From: Thermoplasmata archaeon
GTDB lineage: Archaea; Thermoplasmatota; Thermoplasmata; Thermoplasmatales; GCA-001856825
Length of the DNA stretch: 64,000 nt
Reading direction: 5' to 3'
Assembly: GCA_021797915.1 (NCBI GenBank)
Contig: JAJZYT010000007.1
Coordinates: 1 to 64,000, forward strand
Below are positions 48,648-57,649 of this stretch, piece by piece (the first letter of the stretch is position 1; every line of letters starts with the position of its first letter). The position numbers were made by a program, and so were the translations under genes. Below the pieces are notes generated by a model that was not told the origin of the DNA, did not search any database, and worked only from the letters and a program-made list of their open reading frames with translations.

Positions 48648-50479
48648 TCCAGGAAGGCATTTGTCTCGGATACCACGTCTTTGCTCAGATAGAGGTTTGG
48701 CAGTTCTGGCCTGAATTTCTTCGCTCTAGAATCGAGTATGATTGCCACCCCCTTTTCCTCGGGGCTCCTTATCAATCTGCCTATCGCTTGTCTTATCCTG
48801 GTAGCTGCAACAGCGTCATAAGCGTACTCCCACCCCCTCCTAAATTTCATTTCATAGAAGAGTTCCATTGCCGATGTTTCCGGGGAAGGTGGAGGATAGG
48901 GAATACCTGTAAGAACAGCCATCTCGACCAGTTTACCGGGTAGGTCTATTCCCTCTGATATGCGTCCGTTGATTACGGCGAAGAGATTGCCGCCTTTCTG
49001 TTTGAAGTTGGTTATAAGGTTGACGAATTCCTCATTGCTCATGCCCTTCCTCTCAAAGAATATCTTTCCCTTCATGTCTATCTCTAGGAACGAAGATAGT
49101 TGTTCGTATGATGTACAAAAAATGATCTTGTTGTGCTTGACATTTTCCACTATGTCTCTGATGTAACCATCTATTCTCTCCCTCGATTCATCCTTCATCG
49201 TGTACTTTGAGGTGACATCATCCACGAACAGTACCTTGAGGTTCCTCTCAAGGTAATCTGCTTTTATGACAACTTTCTCAGGATCCTTAACCCCGACCTC
49301 GTCAATGAACTTACTGAAAGGAGATATGGTCCCAGACATAAAATAGGTCCTATAGGATTCTCCGAAAAAGCGTAGAATTTCATAGGTCTCCAGATTCATT
49401 ATGCTGATACCAGATGGTTCCTCGTTGTGAGAAATCATAACACTGTACCCTTCATCATCATCCATGAGCCTGGAACCTAGGACTGATGCATTGTATATGT
49501 AGCTCCTAGGGAGCTTCCCCTCCGCGCTCTTGGATTCCTTTATCGATAGTCCAAAATTTGCAGCTAGGTTCAGGAGATTCTTGATGTCTAAAGAGTTCAT
49601 CTGGAATGAATCCATGTAGGCCTCTGTGACTTCCTGAGTGGTGATGATCCTATCTCCCTCTTTCAGTAAGGTACCCAGAGCTTTGTTAAGGGATTCCACG
49701 ATGTACGAAACATTCACCTTATTGATCAGCAGATCTCCAAACTGATCTATCTCCTTGGAACAGTTGGAGAGCGTATTGAAAGTGAGCTTCTTGGAGAGCA
49801 GGTTTCTTGTAAGGTCAGGGATGTTGTGTGCCTCGTCGGCTATCAGTATGATGTCCTTCAATTCTGCCTCCATCCATCCAAGGAATCTCTCCCTGATGAA
49901 CGGATTCAGAAAGAATGAGTATGAGGTGACAAGCACATTCGCATCTGCTGCCAAACTCTTCTGAGCAAAGTATGGACAGTATTCCTCTTTTCCAAGGTTC
50001 AGAAAGTCTTCCTGAGACATTATGGTCTTCTTCCAGTCTCTTTCAAAGTTGGTTTCGTACTGGCACCCTCCCTTTCCACTCTTGTGCATCTCGACCAAAA
50101 CCCTGCAAAAACTACTCTGCTCTTCTGGAGTGCCCTGTGACATCTCGGACGCCTGTTTCTTGTAAAGACACATCTCCCCCCTCCCAAAAAAAGTCATTAC
50201 CTTCTCAAGCCCTAACGCTCTTGCCTCCCTCAGCAAATTCTCTCCCTGCGAATTGGTTCTAGTCAGGAACACAACCCTCCTATCGGGATACTTCGATACC
50301 GCGTGGAATAGTACGGATACTGTCTTTCCGGATCCCGTGGGACTTTCGAGTATGGTGGACCTCTTTTCACTCTGGCCCAGTTTCTGAAATATCATCTCCT
50401 GCCATGGGTATATCTCATACGGAAACTTTGGTGCATCTTTCAAGGAACAAATCCACCTCCTTGACCAAAGGAAGTCCAA
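48644..50479 (-). CDS. XPD/Rad3-like Fe-S DNA helicase
   Basis: ESPTGSGKTVSVL, DEAHNIPDLTR, four-Cys Fe-S insert (MCLYKK...FCRV...GGCQYE...EYCPYF), AIGRLIRSPEEKG; start may be TTG at 50443. Confidence 0.93.
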   Translation of the reverse strand: MDFLWSRRWICSLKDAPKFPYEIYPWQEMIFQKLGQSEKRSTILESPTGSGKTVSVLFHAVSKYPDRRVVFLTRTNSQGENLLREARALGLEKVMTFFGRGEMCLYKKQASEMSQGTPEEQSSFCRVLVEMHKSGKGGCQYETNFERDWKKTIMSQEDFLNLGKEEYCPYFAQKSLAADANVLVTSYSFFLNPFIRERFLGWMEAELKDIILIADEAHNIPDLTRNLLSKKLTFNTLSNCSKEIDQFGDLLINKVNVSYIVESLNKALGTLLKEGDRIITTQEVTEAYMDSFQMNSLDIKNLLNLAANFGLSIKESKSAEGKLPRSYIYNASVLGSRLMDDDEGYSVMISHNEEPSGISIMNLETYEILRFFGESYRTYFMSGTISPFSKFIDEVGVKDPEKVVIKADYLERNLKVLFVDDVTSKYTMKDESRERIDGYIRDIVENVKHNKIIFCTSYEQLSSFLEIDMKGKIFFERKGMSNEEFVNLITNFKQKGGNLFAVINGRISEGIDLPGKLVEMAVLTGIPYPPPSPETSAMELFYEMKFRRGWEYAYDAVAATRIRQAIGRLIRSPEEKGVAIILDSRAKKFRPELPNLYLSKDVVSETNAFLD

Positions 50480-51347
50480 AGCTCGATACTTGATTCTCGA
50501 GGTCCTTCTTACTGATGGAAGTGGTAAATTTGTAGGAATTCAGGCTGTTGAATACATCTCTTTCTCCAACACCAATCAGCTTGCCAAGATCCTTCGAAAT
50601 TGCGTGCTTCTCCCTTATCGTTAAATCTGACTCAACGTTGCTCTCGTACCTTTTCAAGAAAGATGAGACCGATTGTCCCGGGTTCCCAACTGTGAAGAGA
50701 CAGCAGCAAATTCCATCGCTTTCTGTTTTCAAACCTCGACGCATTGTGAGGTACGGCTCCCATATCTGAGCGGCGTCGATCTCCTTGCCCTTATATGCTC
50801 GGATAATGTCTTCGATGCTCTTGTAATAGACCTGCTCGTAGTTCCCTGAATTCCTGGAATCTTTGTCCATCCTCGACAAAGGAGTAGTGCCTATCCGACC
50901 CGAGGAATGCCTTCGAATCGTTCCGGACCCACCCGATGCAATTCCCGCAACAGGGGAAATTTTCCTGTCGATGAGGTAGAAAAAGTATCCGGAAATGAGC
51001 GGGCTTGCAACTATGTCCTCCGAACCAGTCATCAGTTCCTTGAGGGCTTCCAGGCTGTTATCGTAGACATTCACTCTGAAAGGAATGCGGTTGCCCAGCT
51101 GGTTCAACGTAGCGACAACATTGATGTATTCTGCACTCCGTAGTATTCCTACTCTCAGTGTCCTCGAATGATTTAGAGCGACAAGGATAGTTCGCTGACT
51201 TACCTTCTTCCTTAGGATAAGTTTCTCTCTTTCCAACTTACCAAGTACTTCAGACATTCGAGATCTCGAAGACTTGAGTCTCAAAGTGAGTTCCTTCTGA
51301 GTTACATTTTCTTTGAAAAGTATTTCAAGTACTTTTTCTCTCAACAT
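50415..51347 (-). CDS. Winged-helix regulator fused to an apparent NMT1/SsuA-like substrate-binding domain
   Basis: N-terminal wHTH (QKELTLRLKSSRSRMSEVLGKLEREKLI); then LRVGILRSAEYINVVATLNQLG...DAAQIWEPYLT; no signal peptide. Confidence 0.65.
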   Translation of the reverse strand: MLREKVLEILFKENVTQKELTLRLKSSRSRMSEVLGKLEREKLILRKKVSQRTILVALNHSRTLRVGILRSAEYINVVATLNQLGNRIPFRVNVYDNSLEALKELMTGSEDIVASPLISGYFFYLIDRKISPVAGIASGGSGTIRRHSSGRIGTTPLSRMDKDSRNSGNYEQVYYKSIEDIIRAYKGKEIDAAQIWEPYLTMRRGLKTESDGICCCLFTVGNPGQSVSSFLKRYESNVESDLTIREKHAISKDLGKLIGVGERDVFNSLNSYKFTTSISKKDLENQVSSFGLPLVKEVDLFLERCTKVSV

Positions 51348-51352
51348 AGGGT

Positions 51353-52573
51353 TCAGATTTCAAACTCTTCCCCATTCTTCGGTAGGACGATCTTGGGCGA
51401 GGTGAGATCTTTTGCCAATTCCTCTCTCTTCTCCCCGTGCATTAATACAACTTTGTCGGGTTTAGATCCCTCAATGAATTCAACAAGTTCCTTGTGTCCA
51501 GAGTGTGCAGAAAAGTCGAAGAACTTCACGTCCATGTTCACTTTTGTTGTCACACCTGCCAGATTGATGCTACCTGTTTCCAGAAGCATCCTTCCATTGG
51601 TATCTTCAACCTGGTATCCGGTTAGGAAAAGGCCGTTCTTTTGATCGTTGAGATTAGAAATGTAATTGAGGACAGGTCCGCCATCTAGCATTCCACTTGT
51701 GGTTAGAATCACGTCTCCGTTAAGCGCTTTTTCTCGATCTGACTTGCTCCGTACAAATCTTACCCTCCTAAGCATTTTCTTGTATCTTTGGTAGTTCTTT
51801 ATGTACTTCGGGAAACTGAGTAGGACATTGGAAACAGTCCTGCCCATTCCATCGATCCAAATTTCATAGTCTGTGTTTTCAAGAACCATCAATAACTCTT
51901 GAGAACGGCCGATTGCGAAAGATGGCACCACAGCTACCCCATCACCCTCTACTACTTTCTGAATCGAGGATAGGAAATTCTCTTCGACGCTAGGTCTCGG
52001 AGGATGCTCCTTTCCCGCGTATGTACTTTCAACAACCAACACATCGGTACTGATCGGTTTGATACCGAAAGTCAGGTGGGTGTCTATGCTCTGGATATCG
52101 CCCGTGAAAACTATGCTGCTCTCATTCTGGACACGGTACATGGCACTTCCTACGAGGTGACCGGTAGAATGAGAAGTAATGTCCTGGTCTTTGAACTCCA
52201 TAGTCTCACCATAGTTCAGAGGCGTGAATGTTTCTATTATGCTATCTACATCGAATTCTTCGAAGGGAAGACTATTCCCTTCCAGGTTCGCTATCTTGAC
52301 CGAGTCGTAGAGAAGAATGGGTACCACCGAGAGTGTCGGCGGTGTTGCATAGACATTGGCCCCTCCATTCTTGTTCAGCCAAGGTAACATTCCTACATGA
52401 TCAAGGTGTGAATGTGTCACGAATACCCCATCTACTTTTGGTGCAAGCATCGGGAAAGTTGGAGGTTTCGTGGGATTCATCCCGTAATCAAAGAGGAATT
52501 TGTATCTGTCAGTTGAGAGGACCATTCCCAATCTGCCAACCTCGTCTCCCCCTCCCAAAAACCTGGCTTTCAT
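51353..52573 (-). CDS. MBL-fold CPSF/RNase-type nuclease
   Basis: MKARFLGGGDEVGRLG, HSHLDHVGMLPWL, FTGDIQ, FDFSAHSGHKELVEFI; start set at 52573. Confidence 0.93.
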   Translation of the reverse strand: MKARFLGGGDEVGRLGMVLSTDRYKFLFDYGMNPTKPPTFPMLAPKVDGVFVTHSHLDHVGMLPWLNKNGGANVYATPPTLSVVPILLYDSVKIANLEGNSLPFEEFDVDSIIETFTPLNYGETMEFKDQDITSHSTGHLVGSAMYRVQNESSIVFTGDIQSIDTHLTFGIKPISTDVLVVESTYAGKEHPPRPSVEENFLSSIQKVVEGDGVAVVPSFAIGRSQELLMVLENTDYEIWIDGMGRTVSNVLLSFPKYIKNYQRYKKMLRRVRFVRSKSDREKALNGDVILTTSGMLDGGPVLNYISNLNDQKNGLFLTGYQVEDTNGRMLLETGSINLAGVTTKVNMDVKFFDFSAHSGHKELVEFIEGSKPDKVVLMHGEKREELAKDLTSPKIVLPKNGEEFEI

Positions 52574-53343
52574 AGTCCAGCCTCCTTGAGGTGAAGACCA
52601 CATTTGCATGTTCTTCCGGCAGATATTCTTGGTATAGCGTTTGTCAATACTTTCTTTATATTTTCTTCGTTCTCTTTCATAACCCTAATTACTTCCTTTG
52701 AATTTACTGGTATATCGGCCCAGACATCATAATCCGTCACAGTTGCAAGTGTCAAGTAGCACATCTCCTTCTCCCTGGCCAGGTTGATCTCCGGTACGAG
52801 TGTCATCCCTATGATATCCCCCACCCCCCTGAAAAACTTGCTCTCAGATCTTGTGGAGAACCTTGGACCCTCAATGCAGACATAGGTTCCGCCCTTCTTC
52901 GACTTGATCCTTAGATCGATTAGACTCTTGTGGAATGTATCCAAGAGCTCGGGACAGAATGGATCTGCCATCGAGATGTGTACAACTTCCGGTCCATCGA
53001 AAAAGGTATAATCCCTACCCTTGGTGTAATCAAAAAACTGATCCGGCAGAGCAATCGCTCCCGGTTCGATATCTTTCTGAAGCGACCCAACTGCAGAAAC
53101 TCCTATTATTCTTTCCACTCCAACTTCCTTAAGTCCATATATATTGGCTCTGAAGTTTATTTTGTGCGGCGGTATCTTGTGTTCCTTTCCGTGCCTATAA
53201 AGTACTGCAACCTCCTGTCCCCCTATCTTTCCAAGTTCTATTGGTGAAGACATTTCTCCATAGGGGGTGTTGAGTTTGACGACTTCGGCATTTTCTAGTA
53301 ACTTTCCAGTAACCGAACCGCCTATTAGTCCTACTTTTGCCAT
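52570..53343 (-). CDS. mtnP: S-methyl-5'-thioadenosine phosphorylase family
   Basis: KVGLIGGSVTG...VAVLYRHGKEHKIPPHKINFRANIYGLKEVGVERIIGVSAVGSL. Confidence 0.95.
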   Translation of the reverse strand: MAKVGLIGGSVTGKLLENAEVVKLNTPYGEMSSPIELGKIGGQEVAVLYRHGKEHKIPPHKINFRANIYGLKEVGVERIIGVSAVGSLQKDIEPGAIALPDQFFDYTKGRDYTFFDGPEVVHISMADPFCPELLDTFHKSLIDLRIKSKKGGTYVCIEGPRFSTRSESKFFRGVGDIIGMTLVPEINLAREKEMCYLTLATVTDYDVWADIPVNSKEVIRVMKENEENIKKVLTNAIPRISAGRTCKCGLHLKEAGL

Positions 53344-53759
53344 CGGAACTATATATTTGGCAGTCTAAAAATGTGTTGGAATGGCAAACTGCAGCTAAGT
53401 TTGGTTTAGCAATTGGATATCTTTTACCTCCATCTTGCAGCTCTTTTACTTACATTTTCGATGCTTACGGAGTTGCATTTAAAATCGCATTTCGAAAAAG
53501 GAGCCTTTATCACATTTTTCTAGTAGGAAGATAAGGATGGAAACTTAAGGATCTACTATGATACTGCTGCAGATTCATACTTATTCGTGGTTGGTACGGT
53601 ATGTATCTGAGTTTGTTCTCGTGTGCAAAGGATATTCCGAAGCACGAGTTCGTCGACATTCTTCGCATTTTCAACGCAAAAAAGTAGCTAAAGTAAGAAT
53701 TTGATGAGCTCAAAAGGAAGTCTCAATAATGTTTTATCTTACTCATACATCATAAATTT

Positions 53760-54158
53760 GTGCCAGTAGAAAGCCTAGATCATACTGCCGATGTGAGACT
53801 CAGAGCCTGGGGTAGATCGTTTCAAGGTACACTCCTGGAACTGTCAAATTACATGCTCAGAATGATCTACTCTGACATTATTAGACCAGAGGTGTTGTTG
53901 AGTTCTACTATCGAATATGATACTGATGAGGGATGCGTCACCAGATTGCTGAATGATCTGATATACAAGTCTGAATCAGCACAACTCGCCATAAAGATGA
54001 GGAAAATTACTGTATGTGAAGGAAAAGTTAGATGGGACGGTATGGGGGAGCCTTTTAGTAAGAAGGAGAGAGGGTCAATTCTTGTGAAGGCTGCAACCTA
54101 CGACAGACTGATTGTGAAGAGGGCCCCTGCTCTAATTGAAATTACTCTAGACATTTAG
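53760..54158 (+). CDS. Archease
   Basis: ESLDHTADVRLRAWGRSFQGTLLELSNYMLRMIYS. Confidence 0.92.
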   Translation: MPVESLDHTADVRLRAWGRSFQGTLLELSNYMLRMIYSDIIRPEVLLSSTIEYDTDEGCVTRLLNDLIYKSESAQLAIKMRKITVCEGKVRWDGMGEPFSKKERGSILVKAATYDRLIVKRAPALIEITLDI

Positions 54159-54208
54159 CTAGAAGGTGTCACAGCAATAGCTATTATATGACTTTGGTAT
54201 AACATCTC

Positions 54209-54550
54209 ATGGCCAAAGACGAAAATTTCATCTTGGAGGATTCAAAGAAACTAATGATTTCAGACGAAATAATTGTTCAGGCTATTCAGGAAATCTACAA
54301 GGACGAAATCAAGGAAAGAATCAAGGAAAAACTGAAGGAGAATCCTAGGATGGAAAATGAGCTGAAGGACTCTATTCGGGATTACACTCGAGGGAAGCTC
54401 CTAGAGGCCGGGGCCCAAGCAAAGATGTTGAAGGTAGTGGCGGAACTTGGACTGATCTCGATCCCGGAATCTTTCAGGGACGAGATGGTCAAGTCGATAC
54501 TCAAGGCCATAGGCCCAGAACTCGATACTCTTCTAAAGAACACGCTTTGA
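54209..54550 (+). CDS. Hypothetical protein
   Basis: 113 aa, directly abutting the downstream transporter. Confidence 0.7.
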   Translation: MAKDENFILEDSKKLMISDEIIVQAIQEIYKDEIKERIKEKLKENPRMENELKDSIRDYTRGKLLEAGAQAKMLKVVAELGLISIPESFRDEMVKSILKAIGPELDTLLKNTL

Positions 54551-55615
54551 ATGAAGTTAACAGTAAATAAAATACTGCTTCTTGTCTTGGGACTTGCGTA
54601 TTTTGTTATCATCTTAGTTAAAAGAAACCTCTATTCTCCTGGACTGGTCGACTGGAATACTATCGCCATCCTTTCTACCCTAATTGTGGTTAATACAGGC
54701 TTAATGTATTCTGGTGGTCTGAACTACGTTGCTTACCAGATAATTAAGGTAACTGACGGTAGGAGGAAGTTGATGATCATATCTATACTTTTGACTGCTT
54801 TCTTGGCCATGTTTCTCACGAATGATGTTTCTCTTCTTGTATTGATTCCAATCACAATTGCGATAGGGAAATTTTCTGGAAAAAATCTTGATGATGTCAT
54901 TATATTTCAGGCAATTGCTGCTAATGTTGGATCACTTCTGATGCCTTTCGGAAATCCCCAAAATATCATATTGTTTCGACTTTATTCACTCAATTTTTTT
55001 ACATTTGTCAAAACAATGGCACCAATCTTCCTGGTATCAATTGCAATTCTGATCGTATTTTCCCTCGTTTTCAAGAATGAAAAGCTCCCTCCGAACGACG
55101 TTAAGGAAAAACCACGATTTTATTTCTTCATTTTTTATCTATTCCTGTTAGTCGCAACAATAGTGGGGATGCTGCTCAATGCGACAATTTTTCTGTTCAT
55201 CGCTCTGATAGCTATTGCCCTGGTATCACTACTATTCCTGGAACCACAAGCTGTCGCGAGAGTCGATTACGTGTTGATAGTGGTCTTCATTCTAATTTTC
55301 CTGGTTATGAATTCCATTAGGTCAATGATATCTCTCCCCTTTACAGGAGGAGGGATACTGACTTACTTCGCTTCGATAATGTTCTCACAGGTTATATCCA
55401 ATGTTCCGACAACTGTTCTCTTTGGCAAAGTCTCTTCGTGGGCAGTTCTATCATACGGAGTGAACATTGGCGGGAACGGCACAGTCATTGCATCGCTGGC
55501 CAACATCATAGCTCTGAGGAATCTTTCTGGAAAGAATTTCTTGAAATTCAACAAATATTCTTTCCTCTTTCTCCTGATAACTGCATTAGCGGGATTTCTG
55601 ATTCTCTTCAGATAG
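54551..55615 (+). CDS. ArsB/NhaD/CitM (ion transporter superfamily) permease
   Basis: MFLTNDVSLLVLIPITIAIG, ANVGSLLMPFGNPQNIIL, NVPTTVLFG, GVNIGGNGTVIASLANIIAL. Confidence 0.9.
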   Translation: MKLTVNKILLLVLGLAYFVIILVKRNLYSPGLVDWNTIAILSTLIVVNTGLMYSGGLNYVAYQIIKVTDGRRKLMIISILLTAFLAMFLTNDVSLLVLIPITIAIGKFSGKNLDDVIIFQAIAANVGSLLMPFGNPQNIILFRLYSLNFFTFVKTMAPIFLVSIAILIVFSLVFKNEKLPPNDVKEKPRFYFFIFYLFLLVATIVGMLLNATIFLFIALIAIALVSLLFLEPQAVARVDYVLIVVFILIFLVMNSIRSMISLPFTGGGILTYFASIMFSQVISNVPTTVLFGKVSSWAVLSYGVNIGGNGTVIASLANIIALRNLSGKNFLKFNKYSFLFLLITALAGFLILFR

Positions 55616-55643
55616 GATAAATAAGAAAAAGCAATAGCAACGC

Positions 55644-56927
55644 ATGCAAATCCTGTTGAAGGACGGCATTTTACTCACTGAAGATCACGCACCAAAGAGG
55701 ATGGACTTATTCATCGATGGGAATTCTATTTCTCAGATTTCTGAAAAAATAAGCGTTGAAGCAGAGTACGTCATTAATTGTTCCAACAAGATTATCTCCC
55801 CCGGATTTGTAAACATGCACAATCACGTCGCAATGACAAACATGAGGACCCTCTTGGACGATATTCCTTTTTCCGAGTTCCTCGATACAGGATTCAAACT
55901 TGATTCCGTCAGAACGGACGAAGAGGTCTATTATGGAAGCAAACTGGGTATCGCAGAAATGTTGAGGAAAGGGACCACCACTTTCTTGGATATGTATTAC
56001 GGGGAAGATATGGTAGCACGAGCTGCTCAGGAAGTTGGGATACGCTCGTATCTGGGTTGGAGTATCGTGAACAAGAACCTGACCACCCAGAAAGGCGACC
56101 CTCTCAAGAATGCAGAACAATTTATTTCAAAGTTCAAGGGAAGCGAACTGGTCACTCCTCTCCCTGCACCACATGGAATCTATTCGTGTGACAGAGATGA
56201 TCTGATTGCTTCGAAGGAACTTGCAGACCGGTACGATCTTCCGTATACTATACACCTGAGCGAAAATAGGAGGGAGGTATATGACATCGTCAAGAAGGAA
56301 AAGAAGAGGCCGGTAGAATATCTAGATGCCTTCGGGTTTTTGAGTGACAGGCTGATTGCGGCTCATACGATCTATGTTACCCTGAATGAGATTAAGATTA
56401 TGGGGAGGAACAAGGTAACAGCAGTGAACAACCCGGTGAGCAATATGAAACTTGCAAACGGAAATTTCGTCCCAGTTCTCGAAATGATACAGCATGGAGT
56501 TAACTTGACACTTGGGACCGATTCTGCCGCTACTGGAAATTCCCTTGATATGCTTGAAAATGCAAAGCTTGCTTCATTGCTTCAAAAGAATTACAGAGAA
56601 GAAGGGCAAATTCTTCCACCATCCCAGGTTATAGATTTCATGACCAAGAACCCTTGGAAAGCGCTCGATAAGAAATCGGGAGTCTTGAAGGAGGGGGCCC
56701 TTGCAGACATCACAGTGGTTGGCGGGGGCGTTGGACAGATTCCGCTGAGAAGGGACAACGCTGAAAACATTCTGATTTATTCGTCCAATGGAAATGACGT
56801 TGAACAGACGATTGTAAATGGTAAATTGCTGTACTCAGAGGGAGACTTCTTTGGCTTGAACTTGGATGAACTCAGAAAGAAAAATGAGGAGATATTTGAC
56901 CGCTACAGTTCATTGATAAAATCGTGA
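55644..56927 (+). CDS. Amidohydrolase (SAH/MTA deaminase-like)
   Basis: ISPGFVNMHNHVAMTNMRTLLDDIPFSEFL...MLRKGTTTFLDMYYGE; TDSAATGNSLDMLENAKLASLL. Confidence 0.92.
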   Translation: MQILLKDGILLTEDHAPKRMDLFIDGNSISQISEKISVEAEYVINCSNKIISPGFVNMHNHVAMTNMRTLLDDIPFSEFLDTGFKLDSVRTDEEVYYGSKLGIAEMLRKGTTTFLDMYYGEDMVARAAQEVGIRSYLGWSIVNKNLTTQKGDPLKNAEQFISKFKGSELVTPLPAPHGIYSCDRDDLIASKELADRYDLPYTIHLSENRREVYDIVKKEKKRPVEYLDAFGFLSDRLIAAHTIYVTLNEIKIMGRNKVTAVNNPVSNMKLANGNFVPVLEMIQHGVNLTLGTDSAATGNSLDMLENAKLASLLQKNYREEGQILPPSQVIDFMTKNPWKALDKKSGVLKEGALADITVVGGGVGQIPLRRDNAENILIYSSNGNDVEQTIVNGKLLYSEGDFFGLNLDELRKKNEEIFDRYSSLIKS

Positions 56928-57649
56928 ACATTTTTTCCTTTTCTCTTTGCCATTCTCGCCACCACATCTTTGAACCCGGAAGAGTACTGTGCAGCTTTCT
57001 TCTGTTTCCACACTATCTCCTTATCCAGTTTAATTCGAGAGGCAGTCGACCTAAGAATGTACTTTCTAGAACCATTCTGGACCTTGAGGTCATACGGAAT
57101 TCGAGAGGCCACATCTACAACACTTTTGTGGAGGTACGGATACAGAAGTTCTTTTCCGTTGTATGAAGCGATCTTTCGCTCCATCGGTACGACGTAATTC
57201 ACAACCCTGTCAAGATCTTCCTTTGATGTGTCTTTGGTCTCATATTTCTTGTATCCTAAGAAGAGTTCATCCGCTCCCTGGCCAGTGGCAAGTTTGTGAT
57301 CAGTGGAGAATTTGGTGGTGAAATAGAGAGGAAGCTCTATCAGAATCGAAAGAGCTGATGTCTGTCCAGTAATCTGTTTGATGCTCCTAATACCTTCCAA
57401 AATGTCACTCTCGTGTTCACTCAAGAAGTTAACCTGCATATCCATTGATTTGGCTGCTATCGGTGCCCAGATTGAGTCGTGGGATCCGTCACTTCCACAG
57501 ACATACAATCGTACTTCCTTTCCTTCTTTCTTTGAGAGGTACGCAATCAAGGAACTATCTAGTCCGCCTGAAAAAAGTATTCCTACTTCATTGGGTAATT
57601 CTAGAACTGATTTCGTTAGTGATACTTCTAATTCGCTTTCCCATTCCAT
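56903..57649 (-). CDS. Asparagine-synthase-like ATP-pyrophosphatase domain protein (no glutaminase domain)
   Basis: LFSGGLDSSLIAYL, ATGQGADELFLGYKKYE; only 248 aa. Confidence 0.88.
   Translation of the reverse strand: MEWESELEVSLTKSVLELPNEVGILFSGGLDSSLIAYLSKKEGKEVRLYVCGSDGSHDSIWAPIAAKSMDMQVNFLSEHESDILEGIRSIKQITGQTSALSILIELPLYFTTKFSTDHKLATGQGADELFLGYKKYETKDTSKEDLDRVVNYVVPMERKIASYNGKELLYPYLHKSVVDVASRIPYDLKVQNGSRKYILRSTASRIKLDKEIVWKQKKAAQYSSGFKDVVARMAKRKGKNVHDFINEL

Noticed and set aside
53344-53759. Possible remnant coding or RNA gene in the gap before archease
   Set aside because: Several short frames but no motif, hairpin or family resemblance that I can support
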